From assembly GCA_940337035.1 (NCBI GenBank), contig CALNHX010007705.1, positions 1 to 64,000 of the forward strand: 64,000 nucleotides of DNA, written 5' to 3'. This DNA is from Agriotes lineatus. Its lineage: Eukaryota > Arthropoda > Insecta > Coleoptera > Elateridae. Made by a program: the position numbers and the translations under genes. Under the pieces are notes generated by a model. It did no database searches. It was not told the DNA's origin and worked only from the letters and a program-made list of their open reading frames with translations. Positions 10,264 to 23,849 of the stretch are shown one piece after another. Each line of letters begins with the position of its first letter. Positions within the stretch are counted from its first letter, which is position 1.

Positions 10264-13039
10264 GTACACCATTATCTTACTATAACCTAGTGTGTTGTCA
10301 CTTACGATGGGAGAGTTTCCATCCATACCTACCATTATCAAAGAGTTCAAGATGCAATAATTCAAATCGTTTTAAGATTTTGTAACTGAATTCAGGTGCA
10401 TGAAGATACTCTGCTTAATATTTTGTGAAGTGAAGAGGCGTAGCGAAGTTTGAGAGGCTCCAGCTTCCAAACTTTTATCTAGTGGGATGGAAAGGGCCAT
10501 TCCCAGATCTGATGGAAAAGCGGTCTCGTATCGAGACATCATCCAGGGACGGCAATTAATGTCAAAGATGTACAGGGACAGCGTAATGAAAACGGAAGCA
10601 GATAACATTTGGATGGTTTCTACATACAGTGTTATTATTCTAGTATTTTATTACTATTACAGATTTTGTTACGGAAGTGACAATCACAAAACTGATTTAA
10701 CTGGCTATTAATGTTTTAGTACCTCGACTTGACATTCTAACGTTGTTTGTATCTAGTATCACCAACGTTTGTAAATATTATAACAAGTTTGTAAAGACTT
10801 CCCTTAAAAATCCCATTACTGGACAAAGGTACCTAAGTTATTTGTACTATCTATCAGTTGAATTATTTCTGTGAAACAATAGTAGAATAAATTATATTAT
10901 TAGGAGTAAAAGTTATACTTTATGTGGCGTGGCTGGACGGCTTATATTTGTCGAGCACCGAGCCAGATAAGGATAATTTTGCTTCGAATAACATATAGTA
11001 TTTTTCTTCATACGTTAATAACAAATTGTTTAAGAAATATTTAAAAAAGCAGGAATTATTTTAAGCTAGAAAATTGGGTATACTGATAAATGGAGTTTGC
11101 TTTTTAGAGCGTTGCTATAACTTCACTATAAACAAAGTTGTGAACAAGATCCGAAATAAATCTTCAATATTCGTTTGTCAACCCGATTTCATTTTGAGAG
11201 AATTTGTAAGTATATTTTGCAATTATGTCAAGTTTCTTAAGTAAATATTATTTATTCATTCCAGCCTTTAGTATATTAGATTTAGAAACCGATCAGTGTA
11301 CCCTGCCTGAAGTAGCGAAGGCCGCTAGCACATTTTACTGATGTTTGAAAACAATATTTTATGGGAACTTAAGATTGTTTCCAAGAAGTGCGAATTGTCA
11401 AGGGCGGTTTTAATTTTCCAAGCGCATGTATTGGTGAGGAACTGTTTCTCTTACTGTAAGATATAGAATTGCCGTTACTTGTTTAACTTCATCATAATTT
11501 TACTTTTACTATTGGCAAACGTTTTACAAAATATTCAGCTCTATCGATTGAGTAGCTGCAAAATATTGTTTTACATGAAAGGACTTTGGGTCAGACATGA
11601 AACTGCATTTCTGATTTATTTCACAAAAAGTAATTTATTTTGCAAAGTTTTACATGCTATTTTTGCATTAATAAAATTAAGTTGATTCCGAAGAAGTGTC
11701 TTGAGTTGCCAGCAATTTTTTACTGTATGATTGGTTGCCTAGCCACATTTTAATTTTCTGTATGTATTTTTGGAAAATCCGTGAAGCTCTGGGGGGATTC
11801 TAAGTAATTTTGAAAATAGGTTGTCAGAATGATTACCGGCGGCATTTGATGGCGCTGATCGTGTAAGATTGTTCCTTGATGTGCATATGATTTTGGGATG
11901 TTTGCTTTATGTTGATGAATAATTCCTGGATTATTATGAAAATTGTCGCTCAGACTTAAGGAATTATGTGTGAAATTGCTGAAATCAATCTAGTTATGTT
12001 AGGTAACAACTTTATTTCTGTGCAATTACTCACTCCTGGCCACCTTCAAACTCCTGTGCTGCACATCGTCTTCGATATTGTGCAATTTCAGATCTTTTAG
12101 TAACTCTTACTGCCTCGCTTTGCGTATATCTCCTCCTGGACACCTTGTAGAACACATTGAGAACCAACTCATAAGCAGTTCTAAATCTCTCGATTACTTT
12201 AACTGCTCCCGGGACTAAGCTACCTGTTTTGTTTCCTCGTGCGACAACTGGAGAAATGCCTGCTCCACCCAACCTTGACGATTTGTTTGGACAGCTTCTC
12301 CGCAGGAACCCCAAGACCGGAAAGCTAGGTACCTACTTCAGAAACGCTGATTCTGCTATATATCCCCCGGGTACCTTCGTCATATTACGTATTACTCTCT
12401 AACTTTGAAATACCATTGATGTAGCTGGCCTTATATTTTAAGTGCTTTTTACGTATGGTTGGCGCTGTCGAATTTCTGGCCGATGGTAGAGAGACTTCCC
12501 GAAATCTGTCGCCACAATGATGTGTTCACTTTGAGCTTTAGCGATTAGCTTAGTTCTTTGATTATACCTTAGAGTGGCAGTATTGTTCACGATTCTTAGC
12601 CACAATCAACTACATAAAGACACGTTTCACCACGTTTTGGTTTAGTACTAATATTTACGTGAGGGAATACTGGAACGAATTGAAAACTATTTGCAATCGC
12701 CTAAGCACATCTCTCTCAAAACCGACAAGAATGGAAGTCTCGAATCAGAGAAAATGTGAAATAATACAGTTAAAGATCACAACAGAATGATGTTATGATG
12801 GAAGAAGAAGAAGCACTTCTCAAGTGTATGGGCCTATTTGCGTGGTTTTAAACGTTCGAGAATAAATGAGACTTTTATGCGAATGGTGACTGCCGTTATC
12901 CGTTATCGCTGGTTTTATTCATGGCAGTTGGGTTACGTGTTCTCGTGATGAGTATTGCGAGGAAAATCGTACAGCTTGTGCTCTTTACTGGATTGGTCAG
13001 ACAAGGCTAAAAGAAACAAGAAAAGAACGTGAAAAGTGG
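10264..13039. other. Duplicated non-coding block, nearly identical in both copies up to about 12380
   Basis: ORFs of 60-95 codons occur (for example 10487-10711 on plus and 12030-12314 on minus) but none resembles a family I know. From about 9880 to 12360 I saw a single amino-acid-changing difference between the copies (Gly to Glu in the 12030-12314 frame). After 12380 divergence rises again. Positions 12648-12905 are absent from copy 2. Confidence 0.5.
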
Positions 13040-15060
13040 CTGTATGGAATGTTCAGGGATTAAATGGCAAAAAGATTAACTAATCGAAGAACTTGAGAAA
13101 TATAAATTTAAATTCCTAGGTCTTACGAAAACAAAAAAGAGAGGTCAAGGGTGTCTAAAAATTAGAAATAATTATATATTGATATATAGTGGAGTGAAAA
13201 TATGTGAGAGAGCGAAAGCCGGAGCAGGAATACTAATCAATAGGGAATTTATGAAACACTTATTAAATTGGTAAATGTATTAATGAGAGAGTATTGCGAA
13301 TGGACATGAGTAGAAAAGGGTGTGATAAACTTTCAATATTAGTAGGGTACGGCCCATCTGAAAACGAGGTGAAGAATATCAAAAACCTATTCTGAGAATT
13401 CCTATAAAAAGAAAGAGAACTGATAGACAACAAGCTTGTGATTATTACGGATTTCAATGGAAGGGTCGGGAGAAAAAAGGAACCTGGACACTCTGTTGGC
13501 CCACATGGGGAAGCAGAGGTCAATAATAATGGCCGACGAGCTATAGAGTTTTGCTTGACTAACAATTTGGTTGTAAGTAATACCCACTTTAGATATAAAA
13601 ACATCCACACATATACTCGACTTATGGATAGTAGAAACGTAAAAACAAATGTAGGTCTGGCACTAATACAAAATGAGTGTAACAAGGAAATTCACGATCT
13701 AAGAGTGTTGAGAGGCATGGAAATTGGAAGTGAATACTTTTTGGTGAAAATTAAGATAAAGAGCCTTGTGCCGATAACCTCAAAATTAAAAATTATTACA
13801 GAACGACTGTAAATTAGAATACATCAAGACAGTTGGTCATGAGATTAATAAAACAGGGTGGGAAGGAATGGAGGACTTAGAAATCCTCTGAGGAACCTTT
13901 AAGACGGCTGTATGCAAAGCAGCCGAAGAAGTATGCGTTAAAACTAAGCAAAGAGCTAAAAAATGCATTGCCTGGTGGGAAGATCAGGTCAAGGAGGAAA
14001 TTACAAAGAAAAAGAAGTTGTGGAAAGCATACCTTTCGGATAAGAATGAGGACAATTATGGCAAATATAAGAAGCAAAGAACAATAGTTAAAAGAATGCG
14101 AATAAAACCAAAACGGAAAGTTGGGATGAATTCGGTCGTAAAATGGAAGGAAATAGTCAAGGAAATGCAAAACTCCTACAGCGAACGTTGAAGAACTTAA
14201 AGAAAGATCAAAATAGTGGAGTTAATTGTATCGAGGACAGCGAGGGAAGTTTGATAAACCTAAAATAAATTAATAGTGGAAAGATGGCACCAATACTTCT
14301 CTCGGAAATTTAAGAGGTAAGGCTAGAGACAATGAACGAAAACCGCGCGGGCGATTTTGGATATTTGGAAGTACATAATGAAATAACAATACCGGAAGTA
14401 AAGAATGCTATAGAAAGGTTAAAAAGCGGCAAGGCAGCCCGGCAAGATAATATCAAAGTCGAAACGATTAAGTACGTGGGAAGAACAGGGTTAATAGTGC
14501 TACATAAATTAATTATAGTGGTGTGGAGGTCAGAACATATACCAAGGGACTGTTGCAATAATAATACCTACACATAAGAATGAATATGCTAGAAGGTGTA
14601 CAAATAATAGAGGAATTTCGATATTAAGCGTTGTGTACAAAATAATATTAGAGAATAAGCTTAGCCAAAAACTCGAGATATCAATTAATGATAATCAATG
14701 CGGCTTTAAGCCTGAAAGGGGAACTACTGACCTCATATTTAGCTTAAGACAGCTAGTAGAAAATGTAATAGCCCATAACAACACACTGTATTTGTATTTT
14801 ATAGACCTAAGTAAAGCCTGCGATAGTGTGTGCCCGGAAATATAATATGGGAAATCTTATATAACAGGGGAGTAGATAAAGTGTTGGTGAGAGCAATTAA
14901 AATTATCTAGAGGACAACCAGGAACACAGTGCGGACACATTAGCTTGAAAGAATTTATTATAACAATGGGCGTTAGACAAGGAGGGGTTGTAAGCCCACT
15001 TCTGTTTATAGTATTTATGGACGAGATATACAAATCATGCAAAAAGAAAATTCAAAGCTG
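13040..15060 (+). mobile_element. Decayed APE-type non-LTR retrotransposon, endonuclease plus RT start (copy 1)
   Basis: Fragments in changing frames give an apurinic-like endonuclease: an ELEKYKFKFLGLTKTKK stretch near 13090, a DFNGRVGRKKEPG motif at 13449-13490, and NGRRAIEFCLTNNLVVSNT near 13530. The pre-RT region follows, with AIERLKSGKAARQDNIKVET near 14410-14465 and CGFKPERGTTDLIF plus LYFIDLSKACDS near 14700-14830. Several stops interrupt it. The same insertion is in copy 2 (23850-25337), where the part after 14477 is deleted, so insertion preceded the duplication. Confidence 0.8.
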
Positions 15061-16101
15061 CACGAATAGTAATAAATAAACTGCAACAAGTATCGTAATG
15101 GTTTAATGCCCACAGCAATTCTGGTTGCATAACTGAGACACGAAAATGAAAGAAAAATTCAAATTAGCCCAGAATTGATATTGTTTTTATTGCAACGTTA
15201 AAGTAATTGTTATAAACTACTAAATGCACAATATATGATTAGCAGTAGCTATAATTTGATTAACAGAGGTTAGCATTAGATAAAGCAGTGTCGAAAGGGT
15301 TACGTATAACTTAATTTTCATACATTGTGTTCGTTATGGCAAATGCTCTTGATTTATGTTGACTGACAGAGTTAATATTATAAAGTCAAGACAAGAATGT
15401 GAATTTAATCATATATAGAGATATTTCGAGACGTACGAAAGTTATATGCAGTGTTAGAGTTAAAGTTATAATGTCAACAAACGGTAACGCAACTGAAAGG
15501 TAATAAGCGTTGTAAAGGAAGTATAAAATGCAAAGACCATGAAAATGCCATCTACGTTAGAATTTTGTGTGTGCAAATTTGTCGCGTAAAAAGTTGTATT
15601 TTTTAATATAAAAGTATTTGTGTGAGTCCAAAAGCTGTTTTAATTAATCACCACTCCGCAGAGCGCCTGTGTGTAGAATTTCATCGTGTTATTGAATCCC
15701 AGTTAAAAGGGAATTGCTCTGTAAAGTTTGTCCAAGTGGGTTCAACATCGAGGCCAATTTTAAAGGAGTTCCGGGTTAGCAGCCGGCTGAATTTTGTGTG
15801 CTATGTCTTTCCTTGAGCCCTATGTGCCGAAAGCAGTAGCAGAAAGACTTCAGAAGATTAATAAGAGCCGTGGAGCCCTATGATTTTGTAAACCAGCAAC
15901 GAAGCTCCTCGTTCAAGGTAAATTTCAACAGGAAAGCAGTTGCGAGGGTCCATCAGCTTTGAAGAATCGATATTTTGCGAGGTCCAGAGCGAGTTTTCCA
16001 GCCCCAGGATTCTTCCAGATAATTTGGATACCAAACGAGGAAACGAAACAATTGCCAGATAACTTGTCCCTTTGGTGTGAAGTAATACAGGTTAGCCCAG
16101 A
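15061..16101. other. Right end of copy 1, no gene recognised
   Basis: AT-rich sequence shared with 25338-27117 in copy 2, apart from the indels noted for the duplication. A 64-codon frame at 15622-15816 and its counterpart near 26640 are not recognisable as any family. Confidence 0.4.
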
Positions 16102-16906
16102 ATTATCCTAGATTTTAAAAAAAATCGTTTTGTTTGTCACCAGGATTATTTTTCGTGATTTGTGTTACCTGTGAGTATCACACGTCATATAAACACTTGC
16201 AATTATAAACAAAACGTTTAAGTCTGCATCTTGCGTTGTTAATTTTATTATCCTAGAAACTTAATAATAATATTAAGTTCCGTTGTCAAGGGAAAGCAGC
16301 AAACAAATATTATCGCCGACTTACAAGTTTTGTTACTAAGGCTGACTTACATGATCGACAGCGGGAAAAAGTCTTTATTAGGAAAAAGGAAGTATCTATG
16401 ACGATAAAGGTAAGAATTTTTCAAAGTGTATACGTACCGACGTTAATTTACGGGTGTGAGAGGTGGACACTTAGTGATAGAGACAAAAGTGAAATGCGAT
16501 ACTTAAAAGCGTGGCAACGCGAGGAAATATAAGAGACTATTAATAATAGCGTAATACGATGGTGGCTTCATACAAAATTCGTATTAACAACAATTGAACA
16601 GCCTATGTGGTTCGGCCATATGGTCAGAATGAGTCAGACCAAGAAGGTTAAAGTGATATGGGGGGCTGATATTGATAAGAAAAAGAGAAGAGGTAGAGTA
16701 AGTAGAAGTTGGAATGGGGAAGTTGGCAAAACGCTGAAAAAGAAAGGGGTGGAATGGAGAAGAACAGTAATGAGTGCACAAGACCGTCTTGTTAGACGAA
16801 TTATGGCTACGACACCTCGACACTATAAGGTAACAGAGGACCCATTATGTATGTATGTATGTTTCAAATCTGTGGATAAACTTCGGCTTCTTATATTTAG
16901 AGTTAT
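16102..16906 (+). mobile_element. Junction segment between the tandem copies, carrying a LINE 3' end
   Basis: This sequence of about 800 bp has no counterpart after copy 2. From about 16380 it encodes the C-terminal tail of a LINE: an IFQSVYVPTLIYGCE stretch near 16416, then WFGHMVRMSQTKK near 16608, then a basic GRVSRSWN stretch. It ends with a (TATG)n run at 16849-16862, typical of insect LINE tails. The last 44 bases before 16907 resemble nothing I know. It may be the 3' end of the same LINE family as 13040-15060. Confidence 0.65.
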
Positions 16907-18403
16907 CACTCTGATCTTTATGGTATATTGTATACTGAAGTTGACACCTGTTTGTTCGATACGCAGCAACTTGGATCACAGACAATATTAGATAAACGTT
17001 ATCAAAGGAAAATCATATGATATTAATGTGAAATACAGAGATCCTCGCATACAAAAGTTAATAAATTCACCATTATTTGTTAAATCCTAACAAGTTAACT
17101 CTTCCTAGATTTCCACAATAATTTTCTTCCACATAGGCCATTTAAAAAGTATTTTTGCCCCTGTTTTGGTAAGTAGCTTTGTTGGACAAGGTTATAGTTG
17201 TAGTTAATCGGCATGCGCTTCTTGAGTGATAGGCACAAAAAAAGCCTATAGCTGTGAAAGGAGTGACTGTCCTGTTAACTGTGTTTCTTGACTGTTTACG
17301 TTGCCCAAATCAAGACTTATTTTGAGATGTGTAACACGAGCAAAGCCAACTTCTAATTACACTCGTCATCTTCGTCAACCTTGTTATTATATCCCCACTG
17401 CAGGGGCATGGGCTTCGCCTCATTTAAAAGGGGTAATAGAACTTCACGGTTGCCAAAGCTGGATTGGGAGTCACAGTGAAGTCGGCGCTAGATTTTTGTG
17501 ACCGTTGGCATCAAACACATATTTTCTGGTCTAAAACTCGAGGCGTCATTTCCGAGACACATCCACTACGACAGCAACGAAGTCTTTAGTGACGCTTTAG
17601 TTACTTTTGGTTAGGGGTTTAGGTATATAAGTTTCTGTTTAAATATTCTCCAGTAACACCTGATAATGTTAGAAGATGCTTTTCAAGTTTAAAGGCTGAA
17701 AGATAAGTTTATAATTGTTTGTTATGACATTTGCAAATCACAATTATTATAGTAGCAAGTAATTGTAAATGTCGATGATTTAGAATTACAATTAATTCGA
17801 TGTTTGGGTTTTTGTAATGGAAACAATTTCTCTTGTAAATAAGTTCGCATTAGATTTATCTGTTCTAATTGATGTTTGCCTAATTTTTATGTTTGTAACT
17901 AGAAATATTTCAGTAGAAATTAAGCTACGAGTCTGCAAATACATGTGGTTGCTTAAAACCAAAATCATTACAAAAAATTTAATTAACGTTATTTTCTTAA
18001 GATTCATATTTTTATGAGCAACGAATAACTAAGAACAAAATTTGTAAATGTTGTTAATGACGTCTCCTGATAATTTTAAAAAGTCCCTACTTTTAGTAAA
18101 TTTTTTTAATTCTAGGAAGTACTCGCCTAAATATTATCATCAAAGAATGTATTGATTCATCAACAGCTTTAAGATAAAGAGGAATCCCCCATAGAATAAC
18201 AGTTCATTGCGTGTTTGACGCAATAGATATTTTATAAAACAAGGGTCTTCCCCTATATTGTAGCATTGTCATATAGATCGTGAAATCAAACCAATGCAAT
18301 AGCTACAATTTCTACAACGCTTGAAACAGACGAGATAATACTATCTTGCCCGATAACGCTACTGCACTTATACTGAACTAACAGCACAACAGTTACATTC
18401 AAG

Positions 18404-19927
18404 ATGGCATTGCTTAAGCACGTAGTTGTGCCTGAAAGTATTTTAGACGAATTAAAATGCTCTATTTGTTCGTTGTACCTGTCAGTGCCGCCGATCGTGT
18501 ATGTAAACAAACATAACCTTGCGTGTGGTCGCTGCTCCAGCAACGCATTATTAAACTACCGAGCGAGAGCCTTCGAAACCGTCGCCAAAGTGCTGCTTTT
18601 TCCCTGCCGGTATGTCAGCAAAGGATGCACCGAGAAGGAGTTGGAGTGGGCGTCTGTGGAAAGCCACGAAAAATCGTGCGACCATCGTTCCTTCGAATGC
18701 CCTTTGATTTACTTGGAAAGGTGTAAATGGGAAGGCGACTCGAAAAGTCTGCTAACACATTTTACAACAAATCACCCTCACCTCGTGTTACAGGCTAACC
18801 AGTTTAACCTTATTCTCCATGCGAGCAGCGAGGACATCAAGCTGATGGAGGTGAATACCAATCTCTTCCTGATACATCTGATGACAGACGCGCACGAGGG
18901 AAAGGCTTGGGTTGGCGTAAAATGTGTTGCGAAGCAGGAGGGTTCCTTCAGTTTCAGATTGGAGGTGAAGGATCCTGAAGACAGCAACACATTGATATTT
19001 AAAAATCCCGTCGCGTCTAACGAAACATGGAAATTTGACAAAAGTAAAGCTTTGGAGTTAAGCATGAGCTCCATAAAAACCATATTAAAGTCGTCTAAAG
19101 TAATTTGCAATATCTACATAACGGGAGTGTCTAAGCCCACAGCATCCAAGCCCACAGCCTCCAAGAGTGCAAACATTGACCTGAACATTCTAAAAGAACT
19201 GGAGTGTCCTGTCTGCCTGGAATTTATGGTGCCTCCTATATTCGTTTGCCAAAACGGCCACAGCATTTGTGGTGAGTGCAAAACAAATTTGACTATTTGT
19301 TCGGTCTGCAGAATTCCTTTCGGGAGTACACGAAACTTCATTCTGGAGAATCTAACCACCCACATAACTTATCCTTGCAAAAACAGCGGCTTTGGGTGTA
19401 ATTTCGTTGGAAATTCCAGTAGCATCGGCGACCACCACAAAAAATGATTTTCTAAAACGATTCTCTGCCCACTGAGCGAATCTGAAAACTGCAGCTGGAG
19501 GGATACCGTTGAAAGCTGTTCCGCTCATGTTCATGAAAAACATCCCCGTTCGACTTGGATGGTTGTGAAGCAAATGATGTACCGGCATTTGCGTTCTTCT
19601 GTTACGACCGATTTCCATATTATGAGTTGTAAAGAGCAACTGTTCAAGGTATGTTGCAAACACAGTTCAAAGTTTGGCGGTCCCGTTTCGTGGGCTTTTC
19701 AGCACATTGGTTTAGACCCAGATGCGCCACCAGAGTACAAGTTTGAAATTGAGTTTATGGATCAGACCAACAGCGGGAGGAAGTTGATTATCGATTCTTT
19801 GTGCCGTGGAATGACAAGTGACAAAGATGCCTTTAATAATTCCTTGAATCTCCCTTATAACCTTATGGAACCGTTTATAGCTGATAAGGAGTACCTTATT
19901 TTTAAATATGATATATGTGCCCTGTAA
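18404..19927 (+). pseudogene. Double-module SIAH/Sina-like gene, damaged copy with stop at codon 348
   Basis: The sequence matches 7366-8889 with four base differences that I can see: one synonymous, His126 to Pro, Val to Ile in the tail, and TGC to TGA at 19445-19447. The last turns Cys348, a zinc ligand of the second SIAH finger pair, into a stop. A 347-residue product would keep module 1 and the complete second RING but lose the last zinc finger and the second Sina domain. The frame stays open after the stop (from 19559 to 19927), so the lesion is recent. It may be a polymorphic null allele, a young pseudogene or a gene for a truncated protein. Confidence 0.88.
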
Positions 19928-20992
19928 CTGTTTTTTTAATGTATTATTTATATTGTATTTTTAACATTTCCTATGAATATCAATTGAGAACTATAATTAG
20001 TTGGGTTGAAGCTCCCAACACTAAAAATTAAATTTACAGTATGTATTGTGTTATCGACAGATAAGATTACGATGGTAAATTTGCATCTATATTGGAAAAC
20101 ATTTTATAACATAGAATTGTAGACGGTACAACTTTTATATAAACTATTTATTAAATATGCGGCGGTTTTGAAATCTTTTCTACATACATATATTGCTGAC
20201 TTAACTAAGAATTCATCAATAATTAAAATGTTAAATACACATTGGAAAGGCATTTCTGTACCAATGTACCTAAAAAATTAATATTTTTGATCAACTACCA
20301 ACAAACGTAATTAAATTTATATACTCTTGAAAAATGGTAAATTTAGAACAACAAATTGTTCAGGTTTATTTTTGAACTGCTTTTTAATTTTTCTCTTTTA
20401 AACTGAGGAGTGTAAGGGAACTTCAGGTAGGTAATGTATTTATTTGTATCGATGACTGTATTGCTTCAAATGTAAATAGAAATAATGCAAACACTATGTC
20501 ATCTACGTCCTTAAACGTGAGTGATTGGTTTATTTTAAATTGATAAATATATTTACTACATAACTGAAGAATTTTAGTCAGAATACAGCAGTATATTATG
20601 CAACTCTATTTACCAGATATTTGGGTTGCCTGCTCTACCCTAAGTTACTGCTGAAAATATTTCGACATTTCCTAACAAATGCACATAGTAAATATACTCC
20701 TTATGTGCGTAACTATTGTTTTATATTCCTAACAGTTGTGCAACTCATTTAGAGCCAAAAAGTTTGGATCTATCCTAAACCCAACCGTTAACGAGTTATT
20801 CTTGATTTTATAATTTTTCGGGCCAACATTACGTGGGCTATGTATGCTATTTCTTTTTCATAACAATTGAACGTTAGTGTTGACAAACAATACTATTGTT
20901 TTCAGTTTAACTGTCAAATTATTAAAAGTTAAATAACTACAGTTGTTATACTAAAAAGTTTTTTAACATCGCTAATTTCAACGCCTAGATTA

Positions 20993-21310
20993 TTTTCGAA
21001 CGCGAAATACGCAGATATTGTGTATGTGTATGGTTGGTGTATGGGTAATGCTTTAGCAGCGAGGGAATAATGCAGAAGAAGGTATCCTAACAGAAGAAGA
21101 CCTACACGTAAAGTTTTCACTAATTTATATAGGCAATTAGAAGATCACGGGGCATTCAAGCCAAGGTATACGACTGGCGAAGGTATTGTTCGTATACCCA
21201 AAAACAATGAAGATCAAATTAAAAAAATTGTAGAAGATCTGGAATTAAGTGTGCGGAGAACTTCTATGCGTACGGAATATCCAGAAATCAAGTGTATTAT
21301 CCACCAATAG
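20993..21310 (+). pseudogene. DUF4817-type transposase HTH remnant (copy 2)
   Basis: Same sequence and same internal stop as 9946-10263, carried along by the segmental duplication. Confidence 0.68.
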
Positions 21311-23849
21311 GTACACCATTATCTTACTATAACCTAGTGTGTTGTCACTTACGATGGGAGAGTTTCCATCCATACCTACCATTATCAAAGAGTTCAAGAT
21401 GCAATAATTCAAATCGTTTTAAGATTTTGTAACTGAATTCAGGTGCATGAAGATACTCTGCTTAATATTTTGTGAAGTGAAGAGGCGTAGCGAAGTTTGA
21501 GAGGCTCCAGCTTCCAAACTTTTATCTAGTGGGATGGAAAGGGCCATTCCCAGATCTGATGGAAAAGCGGTCTCGTATCGAGACATCATCCAGGGACGGC
21601 AATTAATGTCAAAGATGTACAGGGACAGCGTAATGAAAACGGAAGCAGATAACATTTGGATGGTTTCTACATACAGTGTTATTATTCTAGTATTTTATTA
21701 CTATTACAGATTTTGTTACGGAAGTGACAATCACAAAACTGATTTAACTGGCTATTAATGTTTTAGTACCTCGACTTGACATTCTAACGTTGTTTGTATC
21801 TAGTATCACCAACGTTTGTAAATATTATAACAAGTTTGTAAAGACTTCCCTTAAAAATCCCATTACTGGACAAAGGTACCTAAGTTATTTGTACTATCTA
21901 TCAGTTGAATTATTTCTGTGAAACAATAGTAGAATAAATTATATTATTAGGAGTAAAAGTTATACTTTATGTGGCGTGGCTGGACGGCTTATATTTGTCG
22001 AGCACCGAGCCAGATAAGGATAATTTTGCTTCGAATAACATATAGTATTTTTCTTCATACGTTAATAACAAATTGTTTAAGAAATATTTAAAAAAGCAGG
22101 AATTATTTTAAGCTAGAAAATTGGGTATACTGATAAATGGAGTTTGCTTTTTAGAGCGTTGCTATAACTTCACTATAAACAAAGTTGTGAACAAGATCCG
22201 AAATAAATCTTCAATATTCGTTTGTCAACCCGATTTCATTTTGAGAGAATTTGTAAGTATATTTTGCAATTATGTCAAGTTTCTTAAGTAAATATTATTT
22301 ATTCATTCCAGCCTTTAGTATATTAGATTTAGAAACCGATCAGTGTACCCTGCCTGAAGTAGCGAAGGCCGCTAGCACATTTTACTGATGTTTGAAAACA
22401 ATATTTTATGGGAACTTAAGATTGTTTCCAAGAAGTGCGAATTGTCAAGGGCGGTTTTAATTTTCCAAGCGCATGTATTGGTGAGGAACTGTTTCTCTTA
22501 CTGTAAGATATAGAATTGCCGTTACTTGTTTAACTTCATCATAATTTTACTTTTACTATTGGCAAACGTTTTACAAAATATTCAGCTCTATCGATTGAGT
22601 AGCTGCAAAATATTGTTTTACATGAAAGGACTTTGGGTCAGACATGAAACTGCATTTCTGATTTATTTCACAAAAAGTAATTTATTTTGCAAAGTTTTAC
22701 ATGCTATTTTTGCATTAATAAAATTAAGTTGATTCCGAAGAAGTGTCTTGAGTTGCCAGCAATTTTTTACTGTATGATTGGTTGCCTAGCCACATTTTAA
22801 TTTTCTGTATGTATTTTTGGAAAATCCGTGAAGCTCTGGGGGGATTCTAAGTAATTTTGAAAATAGGTTGTCAGAATGATTACCGGCGGCATTTGATGGC
22901 GCTGATCGTGTAAGATTGTTCCTTGATGTGCATATGATTTTGGGATGTTTGCTTTATGTTGATGAATAATTCCTGGATTATTATGAAAATTGTCGCTCAG
23001 ACTTAAGGAATTATGTGTGAAATTGCTGAAATCAATCTAGTTATGTTAGGTAACAACTTTATTTCTGTGCAATTACTCACTCCTGGCCACCTTCAAACTC
23101 CTGTGCTGCACATCGTCTTCGATATTGTGCAATTTCAGATCTTTTAGTAACTCTTACTGCCTCGCTTTGCGTATATCTCCTCCTGGACACCTTGTAGAAC
23201 ACATTGAGAACCAACTCATAAGCAGTTCTAAATCTCTCGATTACTTTAACTGCTCCCGGGACTAAGCTACCTGTTTTGTTTCCTCGTGCGACAACTGGAG
23301 AAATGCCTGCTTCACCCAACCTTGACGATTTGTTTGGACAGCTTCTCCGCAGGAACCCCAAGACCGGAAAGCTAGGTACCTACTTCAGAAACGCTGATTC
23401 TGCTATATATCCCCCGGGTACCTTCGTCGCATTACGCTCACGTGTTCGGATCGTATAAACTCCCAAACTTTGAAATACCATTGATGTAGCTGGCGTTATA
23501 TTTTAAGTGTTTTTTACGTATGGTTGGCGCTGTTGAATTTCTGGCCGATGGTAGAGAGACTTCCCGGAATTTGTCGCCACAATGATGTGTTCACTTTGAG
23601 CTTTAGTGATTAGCTTAGTTTTTTTATTATACCTACCTTAGAGTGGCAGTATTGTTCACGATTCTTAGCCACAATCAACTACATAAAGACACGTTTCACC
23701 ACGTTTTGGTTTAGTATCGCTGGTTTTATATTATTCATGACAGCTGGGTTACGTGTTCTCGTGAAGAGTATTGCGAGGAAAATCGTACAGCTTGTGCTCT
23801 TCACTGGATTGGTCAGACAAGCCTAAAAGAAACAAGAAAAGAACGTGAA

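Larger units (their letters stand above)
5869..16101. repeat. Upstream copy (copy 1) of a 10.2-kb tandem segmental duplication
   Basis: Sequence from 5869 onward reappears from 16907 with a constant offset of 11,038 through the SIAH ORF and 11,047 by 9,882. Homology ends near 16101, where copy 2 continues into different sequence after its 27117. Relative to copy 2 this copy has an extra segment of about 258 bp (12648-12905) and about 725 bp more of the embedded LINE (14478-15202). It lacks an insertion of about 680 bp found at 25641-26320 in copy 2, and about 190 bp present near 26380-26560 in copy 2. Confidence 0.95.

Noticed and set aside
10487..10711. 74-codon ORF with a hydrophobic stretch, duplicated at 21534-21758
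   Set aside because: Same reason: identity in both copies reflects recent duplication, and the peptide is not recognisable.
12030..12314. 94-codon Arg-rich ORF, conserved in copy 2 at 23077-23361
   Set aside because: Conservation only reflects the recent segmental duplication; no start context, family match or splice signal supports it.
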